Shown piece by piece: positions 12,101-18,525 of a DNA stretch of 29,149 bases (the stretch's first letter is position 1; each line of letters opens with the position of its first letter). The translations under genes and the position numbers were made by a program. Below the pieces are notes generated by a model. The model did no database searches and was not told the DNA's origin. It was given only the letters and a program-made list of their open reading frames with translations. This DNA comes from Plakobranchus ocellatus. Taxonomy: Eukaryota > Mollusca > Gastropoda > Plakobranchidae. The stretch covers positions 275,590-304,738 of the forward strand of contig BLXT01003294.1 of the NCBI GenBank assembly GCA_019648995.1. Reading direction: 5' to 3'.

Positions 12101-14757
12101 AGAGTTTGTCCTGCCGTTTGGTTGGTGCCGCTATGTTCTCAGGTGCGTGAAGGTGGTGGCTGGTAGGTTGAGTTTGTATTTTACCTATGTCCACAGGCTA
12201 ATCGATGGGTACCTTCTCTTATTGACTAGCATGTTCCCATCAGGCAATAAAGTAAGCTTTTTTTTTTAACGTACGGGGTCCTATCCTCATCACAAGTTGG
12301 CAGGTGCCTAAGTCCAACCTTTGACCTCTGCTTCCGAAGTTTCAAACTTTCACTGTTTACCATTGTGCCAGCATGTAAAGGTCATGGCTCTAATTCATAA
12401 GTCAAGGAGAAAAGGTGAAGCCAAAGTATTTATTGGTGTGTGTAAGTAACAGACCTGCCAACTTTCCGTTTTCGCCGGGAAAAATCCCGGTGAACGCCTA
12501 TAAATTCCGTTTTCCGGGCTGCCTCGCCAAACTCCCGCTCAATTGTCCCGATGGATGGGAAAAAATTATCTTATTCTATCCTTGGATCCATGCAAGATCT
12601 ATTGACGTCTACTCTTTACCTATTTAAACAGCATTGAACATTTTTAAATTACTATCAACATAACCCAAGTATCCAATTTGTGGTCCATAACATTTATTCA
12701 ACATTCTGTGTAAAGAGACCGAGCAGTTTCTGTAATATTGATATGTCTCAGTGCTACATGCAGACATGCTGGCATTATGCTTTAGGTGTAATTCATCCCG
12801 CCAATGGGGAAAATTTTACACTTTGGCTGTTTACCTATAGGCTTGTGCTTTGGTTTCATTTTGTGCGATTTTCTTTCCATTCATATAATACAAAAATGCG
12901 GTATCGATGGGAAGTTGATTCTCGTTTTTTTTGTAACTGCCCTCGAAGTAGACCGGCGTTGTTTCTTTGATCTTATACCAGGCTTGCAAAGTGTCGTTGG
13001 ATTAAAGANNNNNNNNNNNNNNNNNNNNNNNNNNNNNNNNNNNNNNNNNNNNNNNNNNNNNNNNNNNNNNNNNNNNNNNNNNNNNNNNNNNNNNNNNNNN
13101 NNNNNNNNNNNNNNNNNNNNNNNNNNNNNNNNNNNNNNNNNNNNNNNNNNNNNNNNNNNNNNNNNNNNNNNNNNNNNNNNNNNNNNNNNNNNNNNNNNNN
13201 NNNNNNNNNNNNNNNNNNNNNNNNNNNNNNNNNNNNNNNNNNNNNNNNNNNNNNNNNNNNNNNNNNNNNNNNNNNNNNNNNNNNNNNNNNNNNNNNNNNN
13301 NNNNNNNNNNNNNNNNNNNNNNNNNNNNNNNNNNNNNNNNNNNNNNNNNNNNNNNNNNNNNNNNNNNNNNNNNNNNNNNNNNNNNNNNNNNNNNNNNNNN
13401 NNNNNNNNNNNNNNNNNNNNNNNNNNNNNNNNNNNNNNNNNNNNNNNNNNNNNNNNNNNNNNNNNNNNNNNNNNNNNNNNNNNNNNNNNNNNNNNNNNNN
13501 NNNNNNNNNNNNNNNNNNNNNNNNNNNNNNNNNNNNNNNNNNNNNNNNNNNNNNNNNNNNNNNNNNNNNNNNNNNNNNNNNNNNNNNNNNNNNNNNNNNN
13601 NNNNNNNNNNNNNNNNNNNNNNNNNNNNNNNNNNNNNNNNNNNNNNNNNNNNNNNNNNNNNNNNNNNNNNNNNNNNNNNNNNNNNNNNNNNNNNNNNNNN
13701 NNNNNNNNNNNNNNNNNNNNNNNNNNNNNNNNNNNNNNNNNNNNNNNNNNNNNNNNNNNNNNNNNNNNNNNNNNNNNNNNNNNNNNNNNNNNNNNNNNNN
13801 NNNNNNNNNNNNNNNNNNNNNNNNNNNNNNNNNNNNNNNNNNNNNNNNNNNNNNNNNNNNNNNNNNNNNNNNNNNNNNNNNNNNNNNNNNNNNNNNNNNN
13901 NNNNNNNNNNNCCCCCCCCTCTCTCTCTCTTTCTCTCTGTTTCTCTTTTATCACTCTGTGAGTGTCTCTCAGTAATTCTCACTCTTTCTCTCCTTTTTGT
14001 TCTCTCTCTCACTCTCTCTCGATCTAAGCAATATCAAGATCCAGGTCATTTCTAATTTCGCTACACTCTTAATATTGTTTCTTGATGTATAATCAAAATT
14101 TGATAATGGTCCTAGAGATCAAATTTAGGCTTTAGTCAAGGCCTTAGCCTACACAGACATGAATACATTGTAGGCCGACATGACTTGCAGGGATCTCTGT
14201 AATTTCAAATAGAGCAAAAAAAAAAAATCCATGTTTTCTTTTATTTAATATATAATGGCTCACAATTTTAAGCTTTACTGAGATTCTGTAGACCTGTCTC
14301 ACATAGATTTTCTTTTTTTTTTTTTTTTCATGTAACCCTTTATTGAATAAGCAAGATTTTTAATTTTGTACACTGTAGTGCACCTTTAAAAAAATTCATC
14401 ACACAGGCCCTAAGCCTACAGGTCTTTAAGGCTTGATAAATGGTGATATTATTAGACTAATGGCAGTGAGTAGGGGGATACTTTCTTGCATCTTTAGAGT
14501 CGAAAATGCATTAATTATCCTCTCTGATATTATACTTAAATGGTATGGAATGTCTGTGGTCGAGTATATAATTAAGGTGTAGTACGGTTTATCCATGCGC
14601 ATTTAATTGTATACTGGCATATTCCTGTGAGACTCTGTAAATTCCTGTCAGTAGAGGTGAATATTCCTGTGAGATCAATTTGGGGTTGGCAGGTCTGAAG
14701 TAATAACCCAACCCTGCCCTCTTTTCTGGCTGGCTGTCTATCTGCCTCTCTCTGAAC

Positions 14758-14816
<59 letters not shown>

Positions 14817-17800
14817 CCTGTCTGTCTGAGTCTCTCTCTCTCTCTCTGTCTCTCTCTCTCTCTCTCTTTCTCTCTTTCTCGATCATTCCCGCCCTATCTT
14901 CCTCAGAGGGATTATGGAAACAACATTTAATAATGAAAACAATTTTGCTGCTTCCAGAATTCATGTTTCTATCAGACTCCTTAAAGTATTCAACAGTACT
15001 GAAGTGCTTTTAATTTCATAAATTGATTTTTCATAATCAAGTAAAAAATATAAACATTTAATCCCTGAACCATCTAAATTTTGAAATGTTCACATGTACA
15101 CATGTGTACTTTAGATTTAGTATGATTTAAAAAGTCAATGCTTCTTTCCTTAATGTGAAAAAAAGCAGTGATTCCCATATTTATATTGCCTCTTTTTGAA
15201 GATGTCATTGTTTTTGTGTCTTAAAGTTTTTGAACAGAAACTAATGTAACAGAAATGATGTGTATTAATTATTTTTTATGTTTATTTTCCCTTGTATCCT
15301 TCCCAGAGCCCCCAATAAAGCTCACAGTTTGAATGTAGCGGAGAAATGGCACATGGCTTACTATGGTGTCAACATGGCCGATACACGCAGAATCCTCGAC
15401 ACTTTTGATCTCCTGCCTTCTGGTAAACAGTGCTAGGGGAGGCAAAAGAGAGGGGGGGGGGGAAGAAATTTAGAGAGAGAGAGGTAGGAGAGAAGGGAGA
15501 GACAGAGGGAATAAGAGGATCCGGAAGAGAGAGAGTGTAATGAGAGTGAGAAAGGGGGAGAGAGAATGTGATAGAGAGAAAGGGAGAAAGAGGGAGAGAG
15601 AGAGAGCGACAACAGTAGAATTCATACTTTCACGAACTTTAAGATAACTGTCCATTTATGATGTATGCAGCCAAAGGACTCGCAATAGAGTGTAGATATG
15701 AAAAAAGAGCTTTTCTGTCTTCATTACATGTTTAGAGGCCTGTCCTTATGATATTTTGTAGTTTTTGTTCGTAGTTGTGTGGGTACTTGTTTCTGCACAT
15801 ACGAGTCTTGACAACTACCATGTTGATCTCAAGCGTTTAGGTCCTTTTAGACCAGGGTGTCTGTGGCAAGCTGAAACATGAACTTGGAACATGAAAATCC
15901 CATGCAGGTTTCTTAGCCTCAGAGAAATCAACAAGCCTTTTATAGTCATGATGCATGGAAACCAATGTGTGACAGTCCCACAAAACTAGTTGAGTTTCTG
16001 AATGGCTGACATTCGATACAAAAATCTGTAAACAGAGGGGTGAAAATGACTTACTTCTCTGTGTGGTGAACTTTTTAATCATAATCATTGGTACTTTTTA
16101 CTTCTCCACTTTAGAATTTTTAATTTTATCTCAGTGGTTTAGACCCACAGCTTGTCTCATTTTGTGGGAATGTTACACAAAAATTTGTATCCTAGGGCAG
16201 AGCTTTAAAAAGCCTTCTCTGTTTTCCTTCATCACTATCTTCTCAGACTAGGAAATGAAGAGCATTTAGAATATGTACCTCAATCCTTGTATACGACAGC
16301 TGGTTTTGAGATGAAATTATTCCGTTACTTTGTTTTTTTCTACGACATCTTCCAGATGAGGGTGGATCGTCGAGCAGTATTCTCCTCCCTTGCCTGCAGC
16401 CGTACACAGAGAAATCCCGGCCTGAGAGCCTTGGGGGAAAGCAGATCTTTCTATCTCCGACCATCAGACAAGCCGGTGCTGCCCAGTTTTCCCCCAAACA
16501 CAGGTGTGGACAGAGAGGATTCTGTATCCAGTGGTTTCTGACTTATCTTTATCTCTTTCACAGACCTAGATGCACTATTTTTGCCTCAAGTCTAATGTTT
16601 TTTTACTCATCTAAAGAGGCACAAGCTGTTTAGATTAATTTCTAAAGAAGATCGTTAGTTAAAAAATAGCCGCACGTCACTTTTTGTTAAAGTAAATGAG
16701 AAACAATAGTGAGAAAAAAATAATGGAGAATATGGTGAATAGTTGTGTGTTTTGATAAGCAATCAATTATGATGTCAGATTGATAATGTTCTGCTTTAAA
16801 AAAGCTAAGAGGTTAAATTTAAATGACAGCTCACAGTAGAGATTAAAGCACAGAGAAAGGACATGTGTATTCAACTCTTAGAGCTTTCAACTGTCTTCAT
16901 TCTTGCATGAATATTTGCAGCAGAACATCCCTCAGCTGCCAAAAACTCGATAACAGAGCGCTGTTTGATAAGAAGGTCATTGGACGTCGCCATTGTCTCA
17001 TAAACATGGCTACCCCATCACGTGTTGCGCGTCACTGCATTATGAGTACAAATGACGTCACACAAACTTGTTGTTCTAGTTAAGTCTAGAAAAATGGTTC
17101 GAGAGTATATGTATGAAATTTTAGGTCGATGTGACGAAAATCAACTGAGTTATTAGCAAACAGAACTTAATTATCAGCCTGCCCTCGTATATATATATAT
17201 ATGCAAAGGTCATTTGTGTGAGGAAATTTTGTATTTGCAGAGTTGTAAGGCAAGGCATTGTTTTGCATGACACAGATGCTCATACTAACACTTTCTCATT
17301 AAGTAATTTTGCCACTGCTTGAATCATTCACTAATTTGCCACTGTTTGTCTCATTCAATGAATTTGCCACTGTCTCTCTTATTTAATAATTTTGTGACTG
17401 TTCGTCTCCTTTCATGATTTATGATGGCCTCATTTAATAATTCTACCTCTGTCTTTCATTTGTTTTTAATTTTTTCACGCCTTCGCCAGATTTTTCGACG
17501 CCAGAACAAAGAAAAATCATGATACACGAGCAGCATTTCAAGTCTGGGTGAAGCCTGGTTCATATAAGGTCTGATTTTAACCCTAAAACATTTTTTTCAA
17601 ATCAAGAAATATCAAGAGCCAATAAAATCTGCCCGTATTCCTAATTTCCCCATTATTGTGAAGTGAAAGAAAAAACAATAAAATAAAGGTTTTTCCTTTT
17701 CAAATGAATCTATCACACCATGATGAAATAATCACAATTTTATTGTGTAATGACACTTCTAGTGTTAAAATGTTGATTAAACAAGACCAATCACATTTTA

Positions 17801-17974
17801 ACGCTATCTCCTCTCCTCATAATTCTTTTTAATCTCCTCCCCACGCAGGTTTCCCCCCAGACAGGTCCAGACAAGGCCCAGGTTGACCCACATTTCACAA
17901 ACTCTGAGATTGATTGGGTCACCAAGGAGAGAGGATCGACAATGTTACATGCGCTCTTACTCCGCGTGGATTAG
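144..17974 (+). CDS. NEURL4: Neuralized-like protein 4, C-terminal part (18 spliced exons; 5' end outside window)
   Basis: Exons: 144-386, 1211-1289, 2832-3001, 3462-3623, 3999-4138, 4436-4648, 5120-5218, 5834-5956, 7244-7414, 7759-7917, 8252-8431, 9329-9410, 10356-10460, 12007-12142, 15307-15422, 16356-16503, 17490-17568, 17849-17974. All junction phases agree and the frame stays open for 842 residues to TAG. Three NHR (neuralized homology repeat) domains are visible, with family signatures such as HGRN, WSGSL, TW and [12 protein letters not shown] Cys-rich block (C651, C653, C656, H657) and a conserved C-terminus ([32 protein letters not shown]) follow. From family knowledge, human NEURL4 has six NHR domains and about 1560 residues, so this is roughly the second half. 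Family members lack a RING, bind HERC2 and CP110 at centrosomes in mammals, and the Drosophila orthologue Bluestreak modulates Neuralized/Notch signalling. Function in this species is inferred by homology. No expression evidence is available here. Confidence 0.93.
387..1210 (+). other. NEURL4 intron, no distinct element except a short TTG run
   Basis: AT-rich intron with a (TTG)n tract near 1102-1118. No coding or repeat signal was recognised otherwise. Confidence 0.75.
1211..1289 (+). CDS. NEURL4: NEURL4 exon b (NHR middle)
   Basis: The acceptor is TTATCCAG and the donor is GTAAAT. The exon encodes [20 protein letters not shown] followed by HDTWML. This matches the middle of an NHR, where IGV is followed by a variable loop and then TW. 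It joins exon a in phase to give SLEAGVSLV. Confidence 0.9.
1290..2831 (+). other. NEURL4 intron, AT-rich with A/T homopolymers
   Basis: A 1.5-kb intron with A runs near 1491-1501, 1777-1791 and 2216-2233. No inverted repeat ends or coding remnants were recognised. Confidence 0.75.
2832..3001 (+). CDS. NEURL4: NEURL4 exon c (NHR, DRVGV-like and DGTLHYY segment)
   Basis: The acceptor is TCCTTCTAG and the donor GTAATG. The exon encodes [40 protein letters not shown] and GVDQGVAS. These correspond to the standard NHR strands with the 'G(D/S)RVG', 'DG.LH.Y.NG.DQG.A' pattern. Phase agrees on both sides. Confidence 0.93.
3002..3461 (+). other. NEURL4 intron, nothing distinctive
   Basis: AT-rich sequence between the GTAATG donor and the CTCCCAG acceptor. 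The reading frame of the preceding exon runs into it for about 120 nt before a stop, so intron retention would truncate the protein. Confidence 0.75.
3462..3623 (+). CDS. NEURL4: NEURL4 exon d (end of first visible NHR plus linker)
   Basis: The acceptor is CTCCCAG and the donor GTAATG. It begins with [16 protein letters not shown], the near-universal NHR ending (residues 165-180). A Ser/His-rich linker to the next repeat follows. Confidence 0.93.
3999..4138 (+). CDS. NEURL4: NEURL4 exon e (start of second visible NHR)
   Basis: The acceptor is GTCTATAG and the donor GTAAGT. The exon encodes [20 protein letters not shown], then [20 protein letters not shown], the NHR first half. The usual HxxHG entry is replaced here by KCCG. 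Phase 1 in, phase 0 out. Confidence 0.93.
4139..4435 (+). repeat. Intron with an 18-bp palindrome and related copies
   Basis: CAGATTTTTAAAAATCTG at 4167-4184 is its own reverse complement. Related segments (GATTTTTCAAAAT near 4201, AGATTTTTAGAAATCTG near 4234) follow at irregular spacing. It looks like local duplication within the intron. Confidence 0.5.
4436..4648 (+). CDS. NEURL4: NEURL4 exon f (second NHR, middle)
   Basis: The acceptor is TAATTACAG. The donor is the weak GTTCGT. The exon encodes [20 protein letters not shown], then [20 protein letters not shown] and [16 protein letters not shown] and the NY segment fit the NHR pattern exactly. It has 71 whole codons. Confidence 0.93.
5120..5218 (+). 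CDS. NEURL4: NEURL4 exon g (second [16 protein letters not shown] segment)
   Basis: The acceptor is TTTCTTCAG and the donor GTATGA. The exon is 33 codons and encodes [20 protein letters not shown] followed by [13 protein letters not shown]. This is the standard NHR 'GDRVGV.R..DG.LH...NG.D.G.A...IP' block. Phase 0 on both sides. Confidence 0.93.
5240..5357 (+). repeat. Two-copy tandem repeat of about 59 bp in an intron
   Basis: Copy 1 (about 5240-5299) and copy 2 (about 5300-5357) both contain TCTAAAATAACCTA(A/C)ACATT followed by TCTA(A/G)AAGTG. Divergence is modest. The rest of intron 5219-5833 shows nothing else. Confidence 0.7.
5834..5956 (+). CDS. NEURL4: NEURL4 exon h (end of second NHR plus linker)
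   Basis: The acceptor is TTTTTTTCCAG and the donor GTGAGG. It begins [18 protein letters not shown] (residues 369-386), the NHR closing strands. The usual YGQC here reads HGSV. A 23-residue linker follows. Confidence 0.92.
5965..6095 (+). repeat. GA-rich microsatellite with a G run
   Basis: Imperfect GAGA tract starting just after the donor of exon h and ending in GTGGGGGGGGGG near 6071-6082. It accounts for the Ser/Leu-rich ORF seen on the minus strand there. Confidence 0.9.
6104..6161 (+). repeat. (TA)n microsatellite, about 29 units
   Basis: Uninterrupted alternating AT of about 58 bp inside intron 5957-7243, followed by a T run near 6211-6227. The remainder of this intron to 7243 shows no coding or transposon signal. 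Confidence 0.95.
7244..7414 (+). CDS. NEURL4: NEURL4 exon i (start of third visible NHR)
   Basis: The acceptor is TATGTCAAG. The donor is the weak GTTTGC. The exon encodes a D-rich linker, then [17 protein letters not shown] and [28 protein letters not shown] is a textbook NHR start (residues 423-432). Phase 0 on both sides. Confidence 0.93.
7759..7917 (+). CDS. NEURL4: NEURL4 exon j (third NHR, middle)
   Basis: The acceptor is ATTTTAAAG and the donor GTGAGT. The exon is 53 codons and encodes [20 protein letters not shown] followed by [23 protein letters not shown] replaces the WSGSL of the other two repeats. The segment with the usual 'TW' has diverged. Confidence 0.92.
8094..8251 (+). repeat. 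36-bp minisatellite ending at a splice acceptor
   Basis: Units start at 8094, 8130, 8166, 8203 and 8234, each beginning ATGTCTG (ATGTCAG in the fourth) and continuing with variants of TCTTGGTGATCTGATTCTAC and CACTATCTA. The fifth, partial unit reads ATGTCTGTCTTGGTGCAG and supplies the acceptor of exon k at 8252. Confidence 0.85.
8252..8431 (+). CDS. NEURL4: NEURL4 exon k (third NHR, C-terminal half)
   Basis: The acceptor is TTGGTGCAG, inside a minisatellite unit, and the donor is GTGGGT. The exon is 60 codons and encodes [30 protein letters not shown] and [12 protein letters not shown]. This is the canonical NHR ending. Confidence 0.94.
8432..9328 (+). other. NEURL4 intron, nothing distinctive
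   Basis: A 0.9-kb AT-rich intron with a good polypyrimidine tract before CTCCTCAG at 9321-9328. No repeats or coding remnants recognised. Confidence 0.75.
9329..9410 (+). CDS. NEURL4: NEURL4 exon l (post-NHR linker)
   Basis: The acceptor is CTCCTCAG and the donor GTAAGG. The exon encodes [20 protein letters not shown] and then EKADLEN. VTIL completes the last NHR strand (YGQCEQ-VTIL). An acidic linker follows. It ends after one base of a codon, matching the next exon. Confidence 0.88.
9411..10355 (+). other. NEURL4 intron, nothing distinctive
   Basis: AT-rich sequence with A and T runs. Short minus-strand open frames here show no recognisable motif. Confidence 0.75.
10356..10460 (+). CDS. 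NEURL4: NEURL4 exon m (start of Cys-rich block)
   Basis: The acceptor is TCAACAG and the donor GTGAGG. The exon encodes a Lys/Ser linker and then [20 protein letters not shown], which resembles the conserved 'CEY...C.RFK.SL.LPDGYF' block of NEURL4-type proteins. The acceptor is CAGAAG (NAGNAG), so a form with NS in place of NKG is possible. Confidence 0.9.
11305..11640 (-). pseudogene. Acidic coding-like remnant, possibly transposon-derived
   Basis: Within intron 10461-12006 the minus strand is open for 91 codons (11639 to 11364). It reads [20 protein letters not shown] at the start and then a strongly acidic stretch ([28 protein letters not shown]). It ends at a short AGATCT repeat near 11348-11373. 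The opposite strand is also open, as Ser-rich low complexity. Local base composition is less AT-rich than the flanks. I do not recognise the family. An acidic N-terminus next to a repeat would fit a degraded transposase leader, but this is a guess, and simple low-complexity sequence is the alternative. Confidence 0.35.
12007..12142 (+). CDS. NEURL4: NEURL4 exon n (CxCxxCH putative zinc-binding block)
   Basis: The acceptor is CTGCCCAG and the donor GTGCGT. The exon encodes [20 protein letters not shown] and [20 protein letters not shown], then CRYVLR. The order C651-x-C653-x2-C656-H657, with two Cys in the previous exon, suggests a small metal-binding module. Metal binding is an inference from residue spacing. 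Confidence 0.93.
13009..13911. other. Assembly gap (903 N)
   Basis: Run of undetermined bases. It is bordered on the right by a CT microsatellite, the probable cause of the break. The exon phases on either side of the intron agree, so no coding exon needs to be hidden here. Confidence 0.99.
13912..14020 (+). repeat. CT-rich microsatellite at gap edge
   Basis: Starts CCCCCCCCTCTCTCTC directly at the gap and continues as imperfect TCTC to about 14020. It lies inside the transposon. Confidence 0.9.
14736..14880 (+). repeat. CT-rich microsatellite
   Basis: (CTGT)n then long (CT)n with interruptions, just right of the transposon end. The Arg/Glu-alternating minus-strand ORF here is a product of this repeat. 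Confidence 0.93.
15307..15422 (+). CDS. NEURL4: NEURL4 exon o (KWHMAYYG segment)
   Basis: The acceptor is CTTCCCAG and the donor GTAAAC. The exon encodes [20 protein letters not shown] followed by [19 protein letters not shown]. This matches the 'KWH.A.HG......R.IL..G.L' stretch of NEURL4-like C-termini. The exon splits codons in the same phase as its neighbours, although a large transposon and gap fill the intron before it. Confidence 0.92.
15437..15609 (+). repeat. GA-rich microsatellite
   Basis: Imperfect GAGA with a G run near 15452-15461, beginning about 15 bp after the donor of exon o. The rest of intron 15423-16355 shows no other element. Confidence 0.9.
16356..16503 (+). CDS. NEURL4: NEURL4 exon p (variable linker then IFLSPTIR)
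   Basis: The acceptor is ATCTTCCAG and the donor GTGTGG. The correct frame is [16 protein letters not shown] and later [20 protein letters not shown]. An ATG at 16356 opens another frame that is not the gene. Flanking split codons confirm the chosen frame. Confidence 0.91.
16983..17060. promoter_or_regulatory. Candidate intronic regulatory cluster (CRE, E-box)
   Basis: A short GC-richer patch inside intron 16504-17489 contains the full CRE palindrome TGACGTCA (17053-17060), an E-box CACGTG (17019-17024), GACGTC (16983-16988) and AACATGGC (17003-17010, a YY1-like core). These lie within about 80 bp of AT-rich sequence. Regulatory function is inferred only from motif density. Confidence 0.3.
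17294..17455 (+). repeat. Degenerate tandem repeat, unit about 27-37 bp
   Basis: Repeated theme TCTCATT-(A/C)A-TAATTTGCCACTGTTTG occurs at about 17294, 17323, 17351, 17378, 17407 and 17430 with increasing divergence. It sits just upstream of the acceptor of exon q. Confidence 0.65.
17490..17568 (+). CDS. NEURL4: NEURL4 exon q (FFDARTKK...VWVKPGSYK)
   Basis: The acceptor is CTTCGCCAG. The donor is the non-consensus GTCTGA. The exon encodes [20 protein letters not shown] followed by VKPGSYK. It matches the conserved 'F.D..T.......FQV.V.PGSY' stretch of family C-termini. It is too short to appear as a long open frame, and the junction phase supports it. Confidence 0.92.
17849..17974 (+). CDS. 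NEURL4: NEURL4 last exon and stop codon
   Basis: The acceptor is CCCCACGCAG. The exon encodes [20 protein letters not shown], then [20 protein letters not shown] and D, and ends in TAG at 17972-17974. The ending 'DPHF.N.E..W.TKE.G...L.ALL.R' is the conserved C-terminus of the family, which fixes the gene's 3' end. Confidence 0.94.
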   Translation, partial: VSPQTGPDKAQVDPHFTNSEIDWVTKERGSTMLHALLLRVD

Positions 17975-18450
17975 ACAAAGACACAAACAGTATTTGATAA
18001 GCTGAAGAAAGGCTTATTATGAAAGAATGGGATAAATGTGAAAAAAATTTTTTTAAAGGGTGGCCTATTTTTACTTGAAAAATACCAAAGTCTTTTAATG
18101 GTGGACAAATTGTGCAATTGTATTATGGAAGGAGTGAGCATATAAAGATACATGTACAGTATTGCCTCAAAAGAAGAATGCTCTGCTATGAAACATGTGT
18201 CTGGAGATATTGGTAGAGTTGTAGTTAAATCTGGATGTTCAAGAACAAAATTTCTCTCGTGCTTTTCTGGCAGTGTCAGATACCTATGTCGGGTTTTATT
18301 TTTACTCGATGCTTGAAAACAAAATGTATCTATTCTTGTTTTGCATCCAAAGGTCAGGTTTTGAGGCATCTCCATGCATTTGTCAGGGCACTTAACTTTA
18401 ATACGTGAGACCACTTCCAAGTTAATGATTTGCAATGTAGGAAGGAGCAA
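17971..18450 (-). CDS. Antisense ORF of 159 codons, unknown, may be chance
   Basis: Starts at ATG (18450) and ends at TAA (17973-17971), which overlaps the TAG of NEURL4 tail to tail. It has no recognised domain, no signal peptide and no clear transmembrane helix. The N-terminal half has several Cys (VKCPDKCMEM, FGCKTRIDTFCF). It is the longest complete ORF free of N in the window despite the AT-rich composition, but it lies wholly within the likely NEURL4 3' UTR. Absence of family resemblance makes a chance ORF the simplest reading. Confidence 0.15.
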   Translation of the reverse strand: MLLPTLQIINLEVVSRIKVKCPDKCMEMPQNLTFGCKTRIDTFCFQASSKNKTRHRYLTLPEKHERNFVLEHPDLTTTLPISPDTCFIAEHSSFEAILYMYLYMLTPSIIQLHNLSTIKRLWYFSSKNRPPFKKIFFTFIPFFHNKPFFSLSNTVCVFV

Positions 18451-18525
18451 TTTTGAGAAGTAGCAGTTTAGATAATTCTCTTCTGTTTTAGTTTTCTATG
18501 AAAAACAATGTAAAACTGTAATAAA
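17975..18525 (+). other. NEURL4: Probable NEURL4 3' UTR
   Basis: Sequence from the stop codon to the first AATAAA downstream. Length about 550 nt. Longer UTR forms using later signals are possible (AATAAA also at about 20299, 20398, 23883 and 24037). Confidence 0.55.
18520..18525 (+). terminator. NEURL4: Candidate poly(A) signal AATAAA for NEURL4
   Basis: First AATAAA after the stop codon. It is followed by GT-rich TGTGAGTGAG. It was chosen by position only. Confidence 0.45.

Larger units (their letters stand above)
12450..14697. mobile_element. DNA transposon with 13-bp TIRs and 6-bp target duplication, contains assembly gap
   Basis: CAGACCTGCCAAC at 12450-12462 is the exact reverse complement of GTTGGCAGGTCTG at 14685-14697. 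The direct repeat AAGTAA flanks both ends (12444-12449 and 14698-14703). The 2248-bp element fills most of intron 14, and 903 bases are N. The left subterminal part is GC-rich with a hairpin (CCGGGAAAAATCCCGG near 12476). The right end has three ATTCCTGT motifs (about 14624, 14641, 14662), typical of subterminal repeats. No transposase is recognisable in the sequenced part, so it is non-autonomous or its coding part is in the gap. CAG...CTG ends with a 6-bp target duplication are compatible with a hAT-like element, but the superfamily is not settled. Confidence 0.85.

Noticed and set aside
13009..13911. Possible missing NEURL4 exon in the gap
   Set aside because: The exons on both sides join in phase, and the joined protein fits the family order GWCR...KWH without loss.
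12804..14012. Very long open frames of about 336-385 codons on both strands
   Set aside because: They are open only because the 903 N's have no stop codons. The real bases at their ends are transposon and CT repeat.
14572..14964. 130-codon minus-strand ORF rich in Arg/Glu
   Set aside because: The charged part is a direct translation of the CT/GA microsatellite, and no conserved motif is present.
16356..16541. ATG-initiated frame at the start of exon p
   Set aside because: Flanking exon phases and the conserved IFLSPTIR motif require a different frame. The ATG is fortuitous.
17096..17106. GGTTCGAGAGT resembling a tRNA/SINE B box
   Set aside because: No A box at the right spacing upstream and the final CC is missing, so no tRNA or SINE call is made.
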